A DNA stretch of 64,000 bases from Apophysomyces variabilis (Eukaryota > Mucoromycota > Mucoromycetes > Mucorales > Mucoraceae). The stretch lies in the NCBI GenBank assembly GCA_002749535.1, contig MZZL01000404.1:1-64000 (forward strand), given 5' to 3'. The translations under genes were made by a program, and so were the position numbers. This document shows, one piece after another, positions 1-9,342 of the stretch (positions are counted from its first letter, which is position 1; the number at the start of each line of letters is the position of its first letter). The notes under the pieces were generated by a model, which did no database searches, had not been told where the DNA came from, and worked only from the letters and a program-made list of their open reading frames with translations.

Positions 1-126
1 ATTTCTGGATACAAGTAGGATAGATAGAAACAGATAGAAGCAGAAATCTTACCATATAATATTTCGACCAATAAAACATAGTAATGAAGGATTGCACCAC
101 ATCTTTCAACTATATCAATGTTTAAC

Positions 127-2132
127 GGTGAAAATCTTTAATTTTTTATTTATGACGGTGAACACACGCTTGTTTAAGCCTAATTGCTCTCGTCCGGTCT
201 GTAAAGGAACAGTCCATTAAAAAAAACCCTGAACAGTGGAACAGGGAAAAGGGAAAGAGAAACAACACAATGGAAGATGGGAAAGGCAAAAAGATAGTTA
301 TATGGAAGGAGAAGGGTAGAGGAAGAATATGAAAATGAAAATGAAAACAAAGAGATGACTTTTTAGAAGAAGAATCCTGAGGCTTTTTTTTGTTTTTTTT
401 TAATAATCATAATAAAGACGGGTCAAGGGGGAGTGTCTTCCAGCCACTTCAGAAGTGGGAGTCCGAGGGCAGGGTCAAATGGAGGGCAGGGTTTTCCATG
501 GCAGTAGTAGTCGATTTGCACAAGGGTTTGGCAGAGGATGGGCCAGATGCAGCGCCAGTAGGCTTGGCGCCGTGCAGATGAGGGCAGAGCTTTTGGAAGC
601 TGGTTCAGTATGTAGGAGATCGGATCAGCAGTGACAGAAGGTGAAAGGTGGAGTCGATTGTGAAGGCGGAGGCAAGTGGTAAGATGGGATTTGCTGGTAT
701 GGCCTGTTTTGCATTGGCATTGCTGCGGTTTACCAGGCAACCATCCGAGCCGCCATCTAATGCAGCGACTGCGTTCATGGTTTGCCATAGGTAGCCAGAG
801 GATCGGATCCACCCCCAACGCTGGACGGCAAGCTCGGAGTAACTTTGATGCTGGCTGGGAGCATCGGGCCTCATATGTGGTCTGTAGAAGCTGGCGAGCG
901 GTTTGTTTAAGTGTACGTGCGGTGATGGCAGAGTAGGGGGATGGGAGCTGAATCCAGAGACGAGTACGGGTCAATTGTTGCCAGTGGCTCTGAGAGTTGG
1001 CAAGTAACGTGGGCAGGAGGAGAGAAATGACGGTATCATTGGGAAGATGTAGCGAACGGAGAATAAACTTTGCTTGGAGGATGGAGATGCGATCGGTCAT
1101 AGCAGGGAGTTTGGCGATATGTTGCATCACCTTGGTACTAGAAGTGCAATGTCCACCATAAATCATCCGCAGGCAGTTGTCCTGTGCAGCTTCCAGATGT
1201 TTAATGTCTCTAGCGCTAAAGGTGCTGATAGCCAGGCCATATTCGAGACATGGTCGGATAAATTGCTGGTAAATGCGGCAGGCAAGCAAACGAGGTAGAC
1301 CTGTAGGGCTCAAACCAATGCCATGAAGGACGCGCATGGAGGAGAGAGCAGAGGAGGAGTTACTGGTGACAAGCTGTTGTGCGTCGATATTTCCCTTGCC
1401 ATTGAAAGGAACACCAAGGTATTTGAAGTGTTGTTCGCAGGGTATGACAGTATTATAGAGTTGCAGCGGGGGACAGGGATTGGGGGCCTCAGTGAAGTCA
1501 TACAAGACCACACACTTGCTTGGGTTCCACGTATATCCGAGCTGGATGCTATGGTTCTCACATTTTTGGAGAAAAACTGGCATTGACTCCCAGGTACCAA
1601 TTAGAGCAACGTCGTCGGCATACAGGAGGCAATTTAGTTGGTTAGGCAGACTATATACGGTGGGTGTATGGGAAGAAAGAAAATCAGAGTGAGGGGGATT
1701 TGGTAAGGACAGAGGGGCGGAAGGATAAGTGCGAAGGGTTTGAGGTAAATCATTGATGTAAACAGAATATAAAAGGGGAGAAAGGACTGAGCCTTGCAGA
1801 ACACCTGTGACAGTGCAAAACCGGCGACAGGCAACATTGGACAAGAGAACTTCTATAAAAACGTCGTCAAACAATGATTTCAAAAGAGCTAGAAGGGGAG
1901 GGGGAGAGTAGACTGTAAGAGCTCGCCATATAATACTGCGGTCAACCGTGTCATATGCAGATTTTATATCAAGGAATGCTAGTACCGGTGGTGCTCCATG
2001 TCTCGCTTTGTGAATTAGACATAGTTCTTGTAGAGCCAAGGCCTGATCTAGCGCACTGCGAGCAGGTCGGAAACCGCCTTGTGCCATATCCAGCTGTGGA
2101 AACGCCGCAGACAGTGGTTGTTGAAGGCAATA
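127..2132 (-). mobile_element. 5'-truncated LINE (non-LTR retrotransposon) with target-site duplication
   Basis: The insertion is flanked by ATATCAATGTTTAAC at 112-126 and the same 15-mer with one change at 2133-2147. The uninterrupted site is present in the right repeat copy near 14190-14206. The element lies on the minus strand, so its 3' end is at the left. It is cut at the 5' end inside the reverse transcriptase domain, the usual result of incomplete target-primed reverse transcription. No poly(A) tract is seen at the left junction, only an A/T-rich stretch. Confidence 0.85.
423..2131 (-). pseudogene. LINE ORF2 remnant: reverse transcriptase and C-terminal zinc knuckle
   Basis: An open frame of about 550 codons continues upstream into the truncation point. 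Reverse transcriptase blocks are visible in order: AFLDIKSAYDTVDR, then GVLQGSVLSPLLYSVYINDL, then the catalytic LLYADDVALIG box. A C-terminal Cys/His cluster (CQCKTGHTSKSHLTTC) resembles the terminal knuckle of L1/RTE-like LINEs. The endonuclease and the first reverse transcriptase blocks are missing, so the protein is partial and cannot mobilise itself. The frame that remains has no internal stop, suggesting a fairly recent insertion. Confidence 0.85.
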
Positions 2133-2149
2133 ATATCAATGTCTAACAT

Positions 2150-2280
2150 GCGTTCAGCTGAAAGTGGACCGCGTTCAGCTAAAAGTGGACCGCGTTCAGC
2201 TAAAAGTGGACTGCGTTCAGCTGAAAGTGGACTGCGTTCACCTAAAAGTGGACCGCGTTCACCTGAAAGTGGACCACATC
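2150..2280 (+). repeat. 21-base palindromic minisatellite, about 6 copies
   Basis: The unit is roughly GCGTTCAGCTGAAAGTGGACC, with period 21. Its core TTCAGCTGAA is a perfect 10-base palindrome, with variants TTCAGCTAAA and TTCACCTGAA. Because 21 is a multiple of three, the array is open in several frames on both strands, giving spurious heptad peptides. It ends just before the ATG of the conserved ORF at 2315. Confidence 0.9.
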
Positions 2281-2314
2281 CCTTCACTTCTTTTTCCTTT
2301 CTACGTTTTCTTTA

Positions 2315-2557
2315 ATGAGCATAACTCGGGAACAAGCCGCTTGTATTTTTTTTTGCGAAGAATTCAACGATCACAACAAAATCAGGTTACTGAAACGAAT
2401 CGACGACTTTGGAGATGTAGACATTTGCTACGAGACTGATCCAGAGAGACCTGTATTGGTATTGAAGGCAACAATCCATACACACCCTCTCACTTATAAA
2501 CGTTACCTCACCTCATCGACGACTGCAACTTCAGAAATTACCGCTACTGGAGGCTAA
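2315..2557 (+). pseudogene. First-exon remnant of a repeated Mucoralean-type ORF (left copy)
   Basis: The ORF begins MSITREQAACIFFCEEF and is about 85% identical over its first 70 residues to the ORF at 13963 on the minus strand. It runs into a stop after about 80 codons. The downstream exons seen in the right copy are not found here; the DIRS element starts 160 bases later and probably separates or replaces them. I recognise the ORF only as one half of a pair and give no function from this exon alone. Confidence 0.5.
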
Positions 2558-2893
2558 TCAATAAGGTAAATAAGGTAGATAGGTGAATAGTCATCTATAT
2601 TTTCTGAGGTTGTCTCTAGCCTTTGTCTAAACGTTTGTCTCTGCAAAGGAACAGTTTTGAATCACAACAAAAGAGTTAGATTTGACAATTTTTGAACCTT
2701 TATTTTCTGGTTTAAATCATAATTGACTTCTTGTCCGGAGGGCCAAACATCAGCCTAGAGTTGCGGTGATCATCTTCCTTTATTCGCGAAATTTCCAGAA
2801 AAATAAAACATCTAACCTATATAAAGCGCTCTATAAACTATCTAAAACCCTTGATCATCTGAAGACGGTCAATTGGGAGTGGAAGGGTGGGGG

Positions 2894-3008
2894 AACTCTA
2901 GGCTGATGTTTGGCAGTCCGATGGACAAGAAGTCAATTTTCTATCGCAAATGCTCCAGAAAAATTGTTCTTGTCCATCGGACTGCCAAACATCAGCCTAG
3001 AGTTGCAG
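2894..3008. repeat. DIRS internal complementary region
   Basis: The first half, starting AACTCTAGGCTGATG, is the reverse complement of the left outer terminus. The second half, ending CATCAGCCTAGAGTTGC, is the reverse complement of the right outer terminus. The two meet around GTCAATTTTCTATCGC, which reproduces the expected end-to-end junction of a circular intermediate. The region can also fold on itself as a long imperfect palindrome. Confidence 0.85.
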
Positions 3009-3021
3009 CTCCAGCGTACAA

Positions 3022-4270
3022 TCAAAGATTTGCAGGCTGAAGCACTGCCTCTGTGATGTCGTGTGCTTGAAGGCGTTGACGTCGATAGTGCTGGTCAAAG
3101 ACTGTGTGCGAGGACCAGTTTCCCAAGGTGACCACGTCGTCCATAGGCACACCACGGGCCAGAGCAAGATCAGAAGCTAGCGAGCGAACTGTTGGAAGGG
3201 GCTTGAGGTTTGTAGAAAGGCTGACAATCTGTCGTAGCCAACTCGAAATCGTTGTAGCTTCCAAAGGAATGGAGGGGTCTCGAGAGTTCACTAGGAGGTT
3301 ATCCTGGGGTCTTGACTGGGCGGCCGGATGGTCACGAAGGGCTTGGAACGCGGCAACTGGGCAGAGTGCGGGCTGTGAGCGGTGCGGCCTGACAAGGATC
3401 GTCTTGACAATTCGGCGTCCTCTACGACGCTCCTTTGGGGCAAAGACGACGAGGCTGAGACAACCATTCTCGTCGATCGTACACTTCGTCAGGGCGATAC
3501 GATGCAGGTCCGAAGGTCTTAGAAAAGCTGTCATGGCAAGTAAGAATGCTGTCTTCACGTTCAACGCCCATAATGAACTGGAGGTGGAAGTTGTGATGTT
3601 GGCGACGTATTGCAAGCTGGGAGCCAAGTCCACCGTAGGTTTTGATAAGGATTTGGGAGGTGCTGAGCGCCGGTACTCCCGTAGAAGTCTTCTGATATCC
3701 TCGGAATCGCGAATACGTTCAGGATGCACATGGAATTGCATTACTGCACAGCGTAAAACCTGCAAGGTACTCACACTATATCCTGCTGCGTGGGCTTCTG
3801 CTAAAAAATTGATCAAGTCGGCTGAAGTATAATTGTTGATGTCAACGGTGTGTGCGAGTGTCCATTTGATGAATCTGATTTGTGCAAGGTGATAAGTTGA
3901 ACGTTTTGCTGTAGTCGCCAATGACGAAGCGGTGAGCGAGTCGATGGCTGCAGAAGAGTATCCTAGAGATTCAAATCGACGCCGGATACTCGCCACACGG
4001 ATAGTTTCCAACGAGGATTTGTCCATGGCCAAGGTACCTTCGGTGCTGTCGTTCGGGTGTGGGTGTTTGGGTCGAGAATTATTGCCGGAGCTATTGCCAT
4101 CTGCTGTAGCATCGGATACCAGATTGCTGTTTTCCAAAGGGGAACTGCGATCGTGGCATAGGGGACTTTGTCGTGAACTAGCTTCTGCAGACACCGGGGA
4201 ATGAGGTTCCATGGAGGATTCAGATATGGGTTCTTGAACACTGCCCACGAAGGAATCGATAAAGCATCGG
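3022..4270 (-). CDS. DIRS tyrosine recombinase
   Basis: This is the C-terminal part of a very long open frame (3022-6816); only about the last 400 codons look like real protein. The core tyrosine-recombinase features are visible: TAFLRPSDLHRI holds the first arginine, PTVRSLASDLALARG holds the second conserved box, then LGNWSSHTVFDQHYRR supplies the W/H and the catalytic tyrosine. An N-terminal SAM-like domain precedes it (FESLGYSSAAIDSL onward). It would integrate the circular DNA form by site-specific recombination. Its beginning overlaps the end of the reverse transcriptase ORF in another frame, as is usual for DIRS. The exact start is uncertain. Confidence 0.85.
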
Positions 4271-5837
4271 TCGCTATCACCATCGGATCCCGTTTCCAAG
4301 ACACATACCGAGGGAGAAGGTAGCTTGTCCGATCTGCAAATAAATCGGCATCGAAGGGGCCCCATTTCTCTTGAATCTGGGTGAAGGTTGTCAGGTGAAT
4401 CTGCCACAAGTTTTTCCGGAATATCCGCCGAGAGGCGCGATCTGCAAGCACGTTTTGTTCGCCGGACAGATGACGCGCAACGATCTGCAGGCCACGGTCC
4501 AGGCATTGTTCCCAGATCTTGGTCGCCAGCTGATTGAGTTGAGAAGAGCGAGTTCCGCCTTGTCGATTGATGTATGCCTTGGCAGTCATGTTGTCTGTCT
4601 GTATAAGAATCGTCGTTTGTCGCAGGTGAGGAAATGCTTGCAGTGTCAGTTCTATGGCCTTTAGCTCCCGCCAGTTGATGGGCTGCGCGACTTCGTCGTG
4701 TGACCATACACCTTGTGCGACTTGCCTTCCGTAGATTCCTCCCCATCCATGATCGCTTGCGTCGACGTGGATAATGTGTCTGGGTTGACTTGGCATAAGG
4801 GATCGGCCGTTCCACTTCTCCAGGTTTGTTAGCCACCACCGCAGTTCTTCTTGGCATTGGCTGGGGAGAGGGATTGGTCTGTCCCAATCGCGCGGGTGCT
4901 TGACTGAGCGGTTTTTCCATGACATAAGATGTTGAGTGTATAGGTTCGCTGGGAATATCGCCATTGTCGCTGCACGGAGCCGCATGGTCAAACTGTGGAG
5001 TAACCGAGGTGTCGTATTGGGTCGCGTCAGGAGTTCCCGAATCGAGCGCCGTAGATCTCGTATCTTGCCCCCAGGGAGTCGTATCGTCATACTCTGGGTG
5101 TCCAGTTTGAAACCTAAGTGCTCTAGCTCCTGCGTAGGACGGAGTTGAGACTTCTTGAGGTTGACTAACCATCCCAACGACTTCAATTTGTCCACCAGAA
5201 GCATCGTTTGTTCCTGTGCTGCTTGGTAACTCGGAGCCATTAGGATCCAGTCGTCCAAGTACGCTGACAATCGCATTCCCTGGGAGCGTGCCCATTTTAG
5301 TATAGGTCTGGTTAGACGGGTAAAGAGCCATGGAACCACGGACAGACCGAAAGGCGTTGTTCGAAATTGGAATGTTTGACTTTCCCAGCGGAACCGGAGG
5401 AAACGACGGGAGTGCTTGTGGACGAGGATGTGCAGAAAGGCGTCCAAAAGATCCACTGACGTGAGGAAATCGTTGGGCTGGATTAGGCGAGTGACTTGTT
5501 GGATCGTTTCCATTTTGAAATGCGGGGCGATAACATACTGATTGAGTGCTTGGAGGTTGAACACCGGGCGATGTCCTCCGTTGCGCTTGGGGATAACAAA
5601 GAGGCGGCTGGTGAATCCGGGCGTCGTAGGAGCTGGTTCTATTGCCCGTTTCACCAGGAGCTCTTGTATCTCCTTGCGTAGGAGATGTCGTTGTTCCTGA
5701 TTGTAAGGGAGAGTAGGTAGACCGTGATATGAGACTGGAGGGTGACGTTGAAAGTGTATGCGAAAACCTTCCTTGACAACCGAATGGACCCATTTGCTGT
5801 CTGTCAAGCGGGCCCATGCGGCGAAAAAACGGTGCAA
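3963..5837 (-). CDS. DIRS reverse transcriptase / RNase H with NPPW methylase-like domain
   Basis: An uninterrupted frame of about 620 residues. Reverse transcriptase blocks include HRPVFNLQALN, SVDLLDAFLHI, FGLSVVPWLF and the catalytic AYLDDWIL. RNase H follows with HVDASDHGWGG, NWRELKAIELTL and IQTDNMTAKAYI, giving the D-E-D set. The C-terminal third has FDADLFADR and NPYLNPPWNLI, the methylase-like domain found after RNase H in DIRS elements. The first methionine is arbitrary because the frame extends from an upstream region joined to Gag. The frame is intact, unlike Gag, so this copy may be young. Confidence 0.9.
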   Translation of the reverse strand: MHRFFAAWARLTDSKWVHSVVKEGFRIHFQRHPPVSYHGLPTLPYNQEQRHLLRKEIQELLVKRAIEPAPTTPGFTSRLFVIPKRNGGHRPVFNLQALNQYVIAPHFKMETIQQVTRLIQPNDFLTSVDLLDAFLHILVHKHSRRFLRFRWESQTFQFRTTPFGLSVVPWLFTRLTRPILKWARSQGMRLSAYLDDWILMAPSYQAAQEQTMLLVDKLKSLGWLVNLKKSQLRPTQELEHLGFKLDTQSMTIRLPGGKIRDLRRSIRELLTRPNTTPRLLHSLTMRLRAATMAIFPANLYTQHLMSWKNRSVKHPRDWDRPIPLPSQCQEELRWWLTNLEKWNGRSLMPSQPRHIIHVDASDHGWGGIYGRQVAQGVWSHDEVAQPINWRELKAIELTLQAFPHLRQTTILIQTDNMTAKAYINRQGGTRSSQLNQLATKIWEQCLDRGLQIVARHLSGEQNVLADRASRRIFRKNLWQIHLTTFTQIQEKWGPFDADLFADRTSYLLPRYVSWKRDPMVIATDALSIPSWAVFKNPYLNPPWNLIPRCLQKLVHDKVPYATIAVPLWKTAIWYPMLQQMAIAPAIILDPNTHTRTTAPKVPWPWTNPRWKLSVWRVSGVDLNL

Positions 5838-6017
5838 TCGGCCATCTACTGGAGGTGTTCGTTTGCAATTGTTTGGTCCTGTCTTGGGGGTTGCGTCTGA
5901 CGGAAGGGGTTGTTGGTATTGTTGTGTTTGCGTTGTGGTCGGTTGTTTCGAGGTTGGTTTCGTCTGAATGGTGAGTTGGAATTGGATACTGGAGGTCCGC
6001 CATTGCTGTTGTCTTAG

Positions 6018-6742
6018 TTGTTGAATAAAAAAGGCTGCTTGCGAGGGCTGCGATATTGTGCTTCTCGCAAAGTTTTTTGGTAGGCATTTTGCTGATTAAG
6101 CGCCTCTTGGAAATCTGAGCGAGCCATGGTGTAGTCTTCCTGGCCAGTTGTGAGCTTGAAGAAAGGATTGATGGCCCGCAGCGCGAGATCATTCCGAGCG
6201 ACTTTGGCACTACCACATAGATGAAGGACAAGTGTGCGAATATCGTTGATAATTGCGAAGATACGTTCAGCCTCAGAAGACGGAAGAACCCGCTAAAGCT
6301 CATGCGCGAGAACATCCAAAGGACGGAAGACTGCAGAGGCGGAATATTGAAGTCCCCGTAGAGTGGCATCCTCTCGTTGTTGTCCTCTTGAGAATTTGCG
6401 TGACGCTTCCGGTAGAGTGGCCGGAGGAGAGTACTTGAGACCCTGCATGGCTGGATAGCGATCGACAATGGCTTTGCGCTCGTCATCAGATAGTGTTTGA
6501 CTGAAGAGAGTGTTGGCCAAGGTCGGGATCTGCTCAAGCAGTGTAGCGTCAGGCTGCCACGCGTAGCTTGGACGCGTTGGAAGGTCGTGTAGCTGGGGCT
6601 GGAGTGGCACCGAACCCGAATTCTGAGGTAAGGGTTGTTGCTGAGCCAACAATTGCTGAAGAAGTTGGCCTTGATCGAACACCTGTTGCGCCAAAGCAGT
6701 AAGATCGAGCTGTTGTTGTTGTTGTTGTTGCGAGGCATCCAT
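6018..6742 (-). pseudogene. DIRS Gag-like protein, interrupted by a TAG
   Basis: The start codon at 6742 opens a glutamine-rich N-terminus (MDASQQQQQQQ) and a helical Gag-like region. The frame meets TAG at 6293-6295 (after LDVLAHEL) yet continues in the same frame for about 90 codons (RVLPSSEAERIFAIIND onward, to about 6018). The continuation looks like the rest of the same protein, so the TAG is either a single nonsense mutation or a readthrough site. Assignment as Gag rests on position and composition. Confidence 0.65.
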
Positions 6743-6973
6743 GAGACAGAAATAACCAGAAAAACCTTGAGAAAATCTTTGATTGCGGTATTGACCGGCG
6801 AAAGAAAGATGATCAAGGGTTTTAGATAGTTTATAGAGCGCTTTATATAGGTTAGATGTTTTATTTTTCCTGGAAATTTCGCGAATAAAGGAAGATGATC
6901 ACCGCAACTCTAGGCTGATGTTTGGCAGTCCGATGGACAAGAACAATTTTCTGGAGCATTTGTGATAGAAAAT

Positions 6974-7690
6974 ATATAAATACAGATAATATTTCGAGAT
7001 CTCCTTAAATTGAGTAGGCACCGAAAAATAGCAATTTCGTAACTAAACGTTGCGAGGTGTACGATTGCAACATCCACCGATATTTGTCCACTTTCCACTA
7101 TAGCGTGGCTCCTCAAACGCCCTACATGATTTACTTGTTTATCCTCGGAAATTAAACAGCATAAATTTTCTAGCCTTCTGATAAGTAATATTATAGCTAT
7201 TGTTTCGTCGCAAACTGAAGGAAGGCATAAATAACTGAAGAATTACTATCCAAGAATATATATATAAAGAAGAAGAAACCAAGAAACTGAGGGTCAGGTT
7301 CACTCTCGTCAGCTTAATTCGATAAGTGACTCCCTAGGTTTGTTGGTCCCTGGGCCTTACTTTATATTATTCGTTTATCACAGTTCTCCTGGGGCCCTTC
7401 TATTCCGCTCTCTTTCCTACTGCCACTTATTTTGTTCCTCCCCTTTCTTCGAAGGTAAAGGAGGAACAAAAGAAGTGGTCTGCTGCTGAAGACTAACTGT
7501 TTTGTCGGCCTTGATGAATTAGTAAGTCGATGTGAGAATCGGCATCAAGCAGACGACTGATACACTTTGCCAGTGCATCTTTGACGACTTCTGACATAGT
7601 AAGATAACTGATCTGGAACGTTCAGCATCTCTCCCAGGTCATCGATGGAGAGAAAATTCTGTGGTTGACTTGTGACTTTACTTTCCTTTA
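6974..7690. other. Host DNA between DIRS and MULE; no gene seen
   Basis: About 700 bases of A/T-rich sequence with only short frames. It may be what is left of the region between the two inverted repeat copies before the insertions. Nothing recognisable was found on either strand. Confidence 0.4.
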
Positions 7691-7904
7691 AGGGAATTAC
7701 CACGCGCACAGAAATTTGGGCAGTTTGCGCACAGAAATTACAGGTCAGTTTAGTAGGCCAACTTTCGTGTAACGCAAAACTTTTGTGTGCAAAGTTTAAA
7801 CGGGATACCTTCACTTTTGTGTGGTACAATATTTTTGTGCGCAAACTTCAACGTCAACGCCTTCCTTGCCATAAGAAAATGCCTTTACTTAGAATTGATT
7901 TGCT

Positions 7905-8570
7905 TTATTGACTGTCAATTTCGGTACCATTAAATTCTTGTAATGCTGTCCACATTGATGTCAATCTTGTTATAGCTGACTTAACCTTTGTCAGCTCAAG
8001 AAGCTTAAATACTGTGTCTTTAACCTCTTTTTGTTTCTCAACGTTCAGGCAGTTCCATTCCTGTTTTGCTTCCGGCATTTCTTCCTCAAGCATTTCGCAG
8101 TTATATACCACTAGGAAAATGTGCTTAAACAGAATATAGCTACAGAAAACAAAAATGGTTTGAACAGCTTCTCTGTTAATAAGGTAACAATTCAGTTATG
8201 TGTTTCATTAGCTTGCAGCCAGTGGCAAGTCTAACTGGTCGTATAAACTTTGCGTAGCCTCGCATATCTTTTCGTGCATGTCACTGTAGGCAGGGTCTTC
8301 GGTAGTCAGCTTGCCATAATAAAAATTATGAGATTTAATAAGACGACGACGATGCCTTTGAGAGTTGATTTTTTCAGCGTTGTTTCTGTAGTATTCACGC
8401 CAGTTTGCCAGTCGATCTTCATGTGCCAAGGTACTTGTACCTGTCGTTTTAGTTTTAGGACCAGGTTTCCCATGTGGATGTGCTTTATCATGCTTTCTAC
8501 GAATGTGAGCATTCATTGAATTATTGTTCGCATATGTTTGGTTGCAATGGGGACAGACTGATTGTCTAGT
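7905..8570 (-). CDS. MULE-borne C2H2 zinc-finger protein (partial model)
   Basis: Reading through about 8208-8570 gives VCPHCNQTYANNNSMNAHIRRKH, a C-x2-C-x12-H-x4-H zinc finger, followed by a basic stretch (HGKPGPKTKTTG) and a helical tail (HEDRLANWREYYRNNAEK). A possible acceptor precedes the finger near 8553. A separate acidic, helical frame at 7905-8111 could be its last exon. The gene lies inside the MULE but is distinct from the transposase, so it may be an accessory DNA-binding protein. No upstream exon with a start was identified. Confidence 0.5.
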
Positions 8571-8847
8571 AGAATATATATAAGTAGAGCATGATACTGC
8601 ATAATGATCTTACTTCATGAAAGTATATGTGCTAAAAGACTTAGGACGTAATTGGATGCATAGAACAACTTTTATAAATACTTCGGTATGACGGAACTTA
8701 AAATGAAAAGCGGACGTCCTATTCAAATTAAGATTTTGACACGTCTGTACCCGATTCATATAAGGCGAATAGTGTAGATGATATGCTATTAAAGTTGCCT
8801 ACAGTGTCAAGTAAACTTACAAATAGCAGATCTTGCAAGATTTAAAC

Positions 8848-9070
8848 ACAAAGAATAATGTTCTAAATTATTCGAATAATAAAAGTCATGTTCTGCACCA
8901 TTCGAATAACAAGTGCTATGTTCTACACTATTCGAATCAAAGATTACCATGCTCTATAGCATTCGAATCAGAAAGAGCCACGCTCTATAGCATTTGAATC
9001 AGAAAGAACTGTGTTATTTAGTATTTGATTCATATAAAACTATGCTCTTTCCAATTTGAACAATGTAGAA
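8848..9070. repeat. Degenerate 31-base tandem repeat inside the MULE, about 7 copies
   Basis: Copies follow a pattern like ATGCTCTATAGCATTCGAATC plus about 10 A-rich bases, spaced close to 31 bases apart. The core ATTCGAAT is a palindrome, degraded to ATTTGAAT or ATTTGATT in the later copies. The array lies between the zinc-finger gene and the OTU exon. Confidence 0.75.
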
Positions 9071-9342
9071 CACATTAGTCTCTACGATAGTTTAATTAAA
9101 GCACATTGCATAAACTGCTGCCACAGCACTGATTATTGTAGTTATAATATTAGAAAACGAGGAATAGTACTTTGTAAATTTTTTTAAAGTATTTAATAAG
9201 ATATAAAAAAACAAAACCAGAAAAGTTTCGAAAAGACTAAAAAAAATAAAATGATAATATATATATATAACTAAGGAATGAAATTTTTGCACGTGTTTTT
9301 ACAAGATAACATCATGGAAATCCATTGTTTTCCTCTCTTTTC

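Larger units (their letters stand above)
1..2545 (+). repeat. Left copy of an inverted repeated element, split by a LINE
   Basis: Bases 1-126 and 2133-2545 together match the reverse complement of 13670-14326: the same leader, the same 21-base repeat array and the same downstream ORF. Base 1 pairs with about 14325, so the homology may run past the window's left edge. The copies differ at scattered sites and in repeat number, so this is an old duplication rather than an assembly echo. The two copies face each other in inverted orientation about 11 kb apart. Confidence 0.85.
2721..6973 (-). mobile_element. DIRS-type tyrosine-recombinase retrotransposon with inverted termini and internal complementary region
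   Basis: Terminal inverted repeats lie at about 2721-2865 and 6808-6973. An internal complementary region at 2894-3008 joins the reverse complements of both outer ends, the signature of DIRS elements, which replicate through a circle. Coding order on the minus strand is Gag, reverse transcriptase/RNase H with an NPPW-containing domain, then tyrosine recombinase. No target-site duplication is expected or seen. It sits inside the region bounded by the two 21-base-repeat copies. Confidence 0.92.

Noticed and set aside
2048..2439. Several long frames across the 21-base array (heptad peptides such as VDRVQLK and RSAKSGP)
   Set aside because: The array length is a multiple of three, so all six frames stay open; the peptides are by-products of the repeat.
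3022..6816. A single 1264-residue protein
   Set aside because: Only the C-terminal third matches a family (tyrosine recombinase); the rest is out of frame with the Gag and reverse transcriptase proteins it overlaps.
8848..9070. CRISPR-like array
   Set aside because: Repeats are degenerate and contiguous with no unique spacers, and this is eukaryotic DNA.
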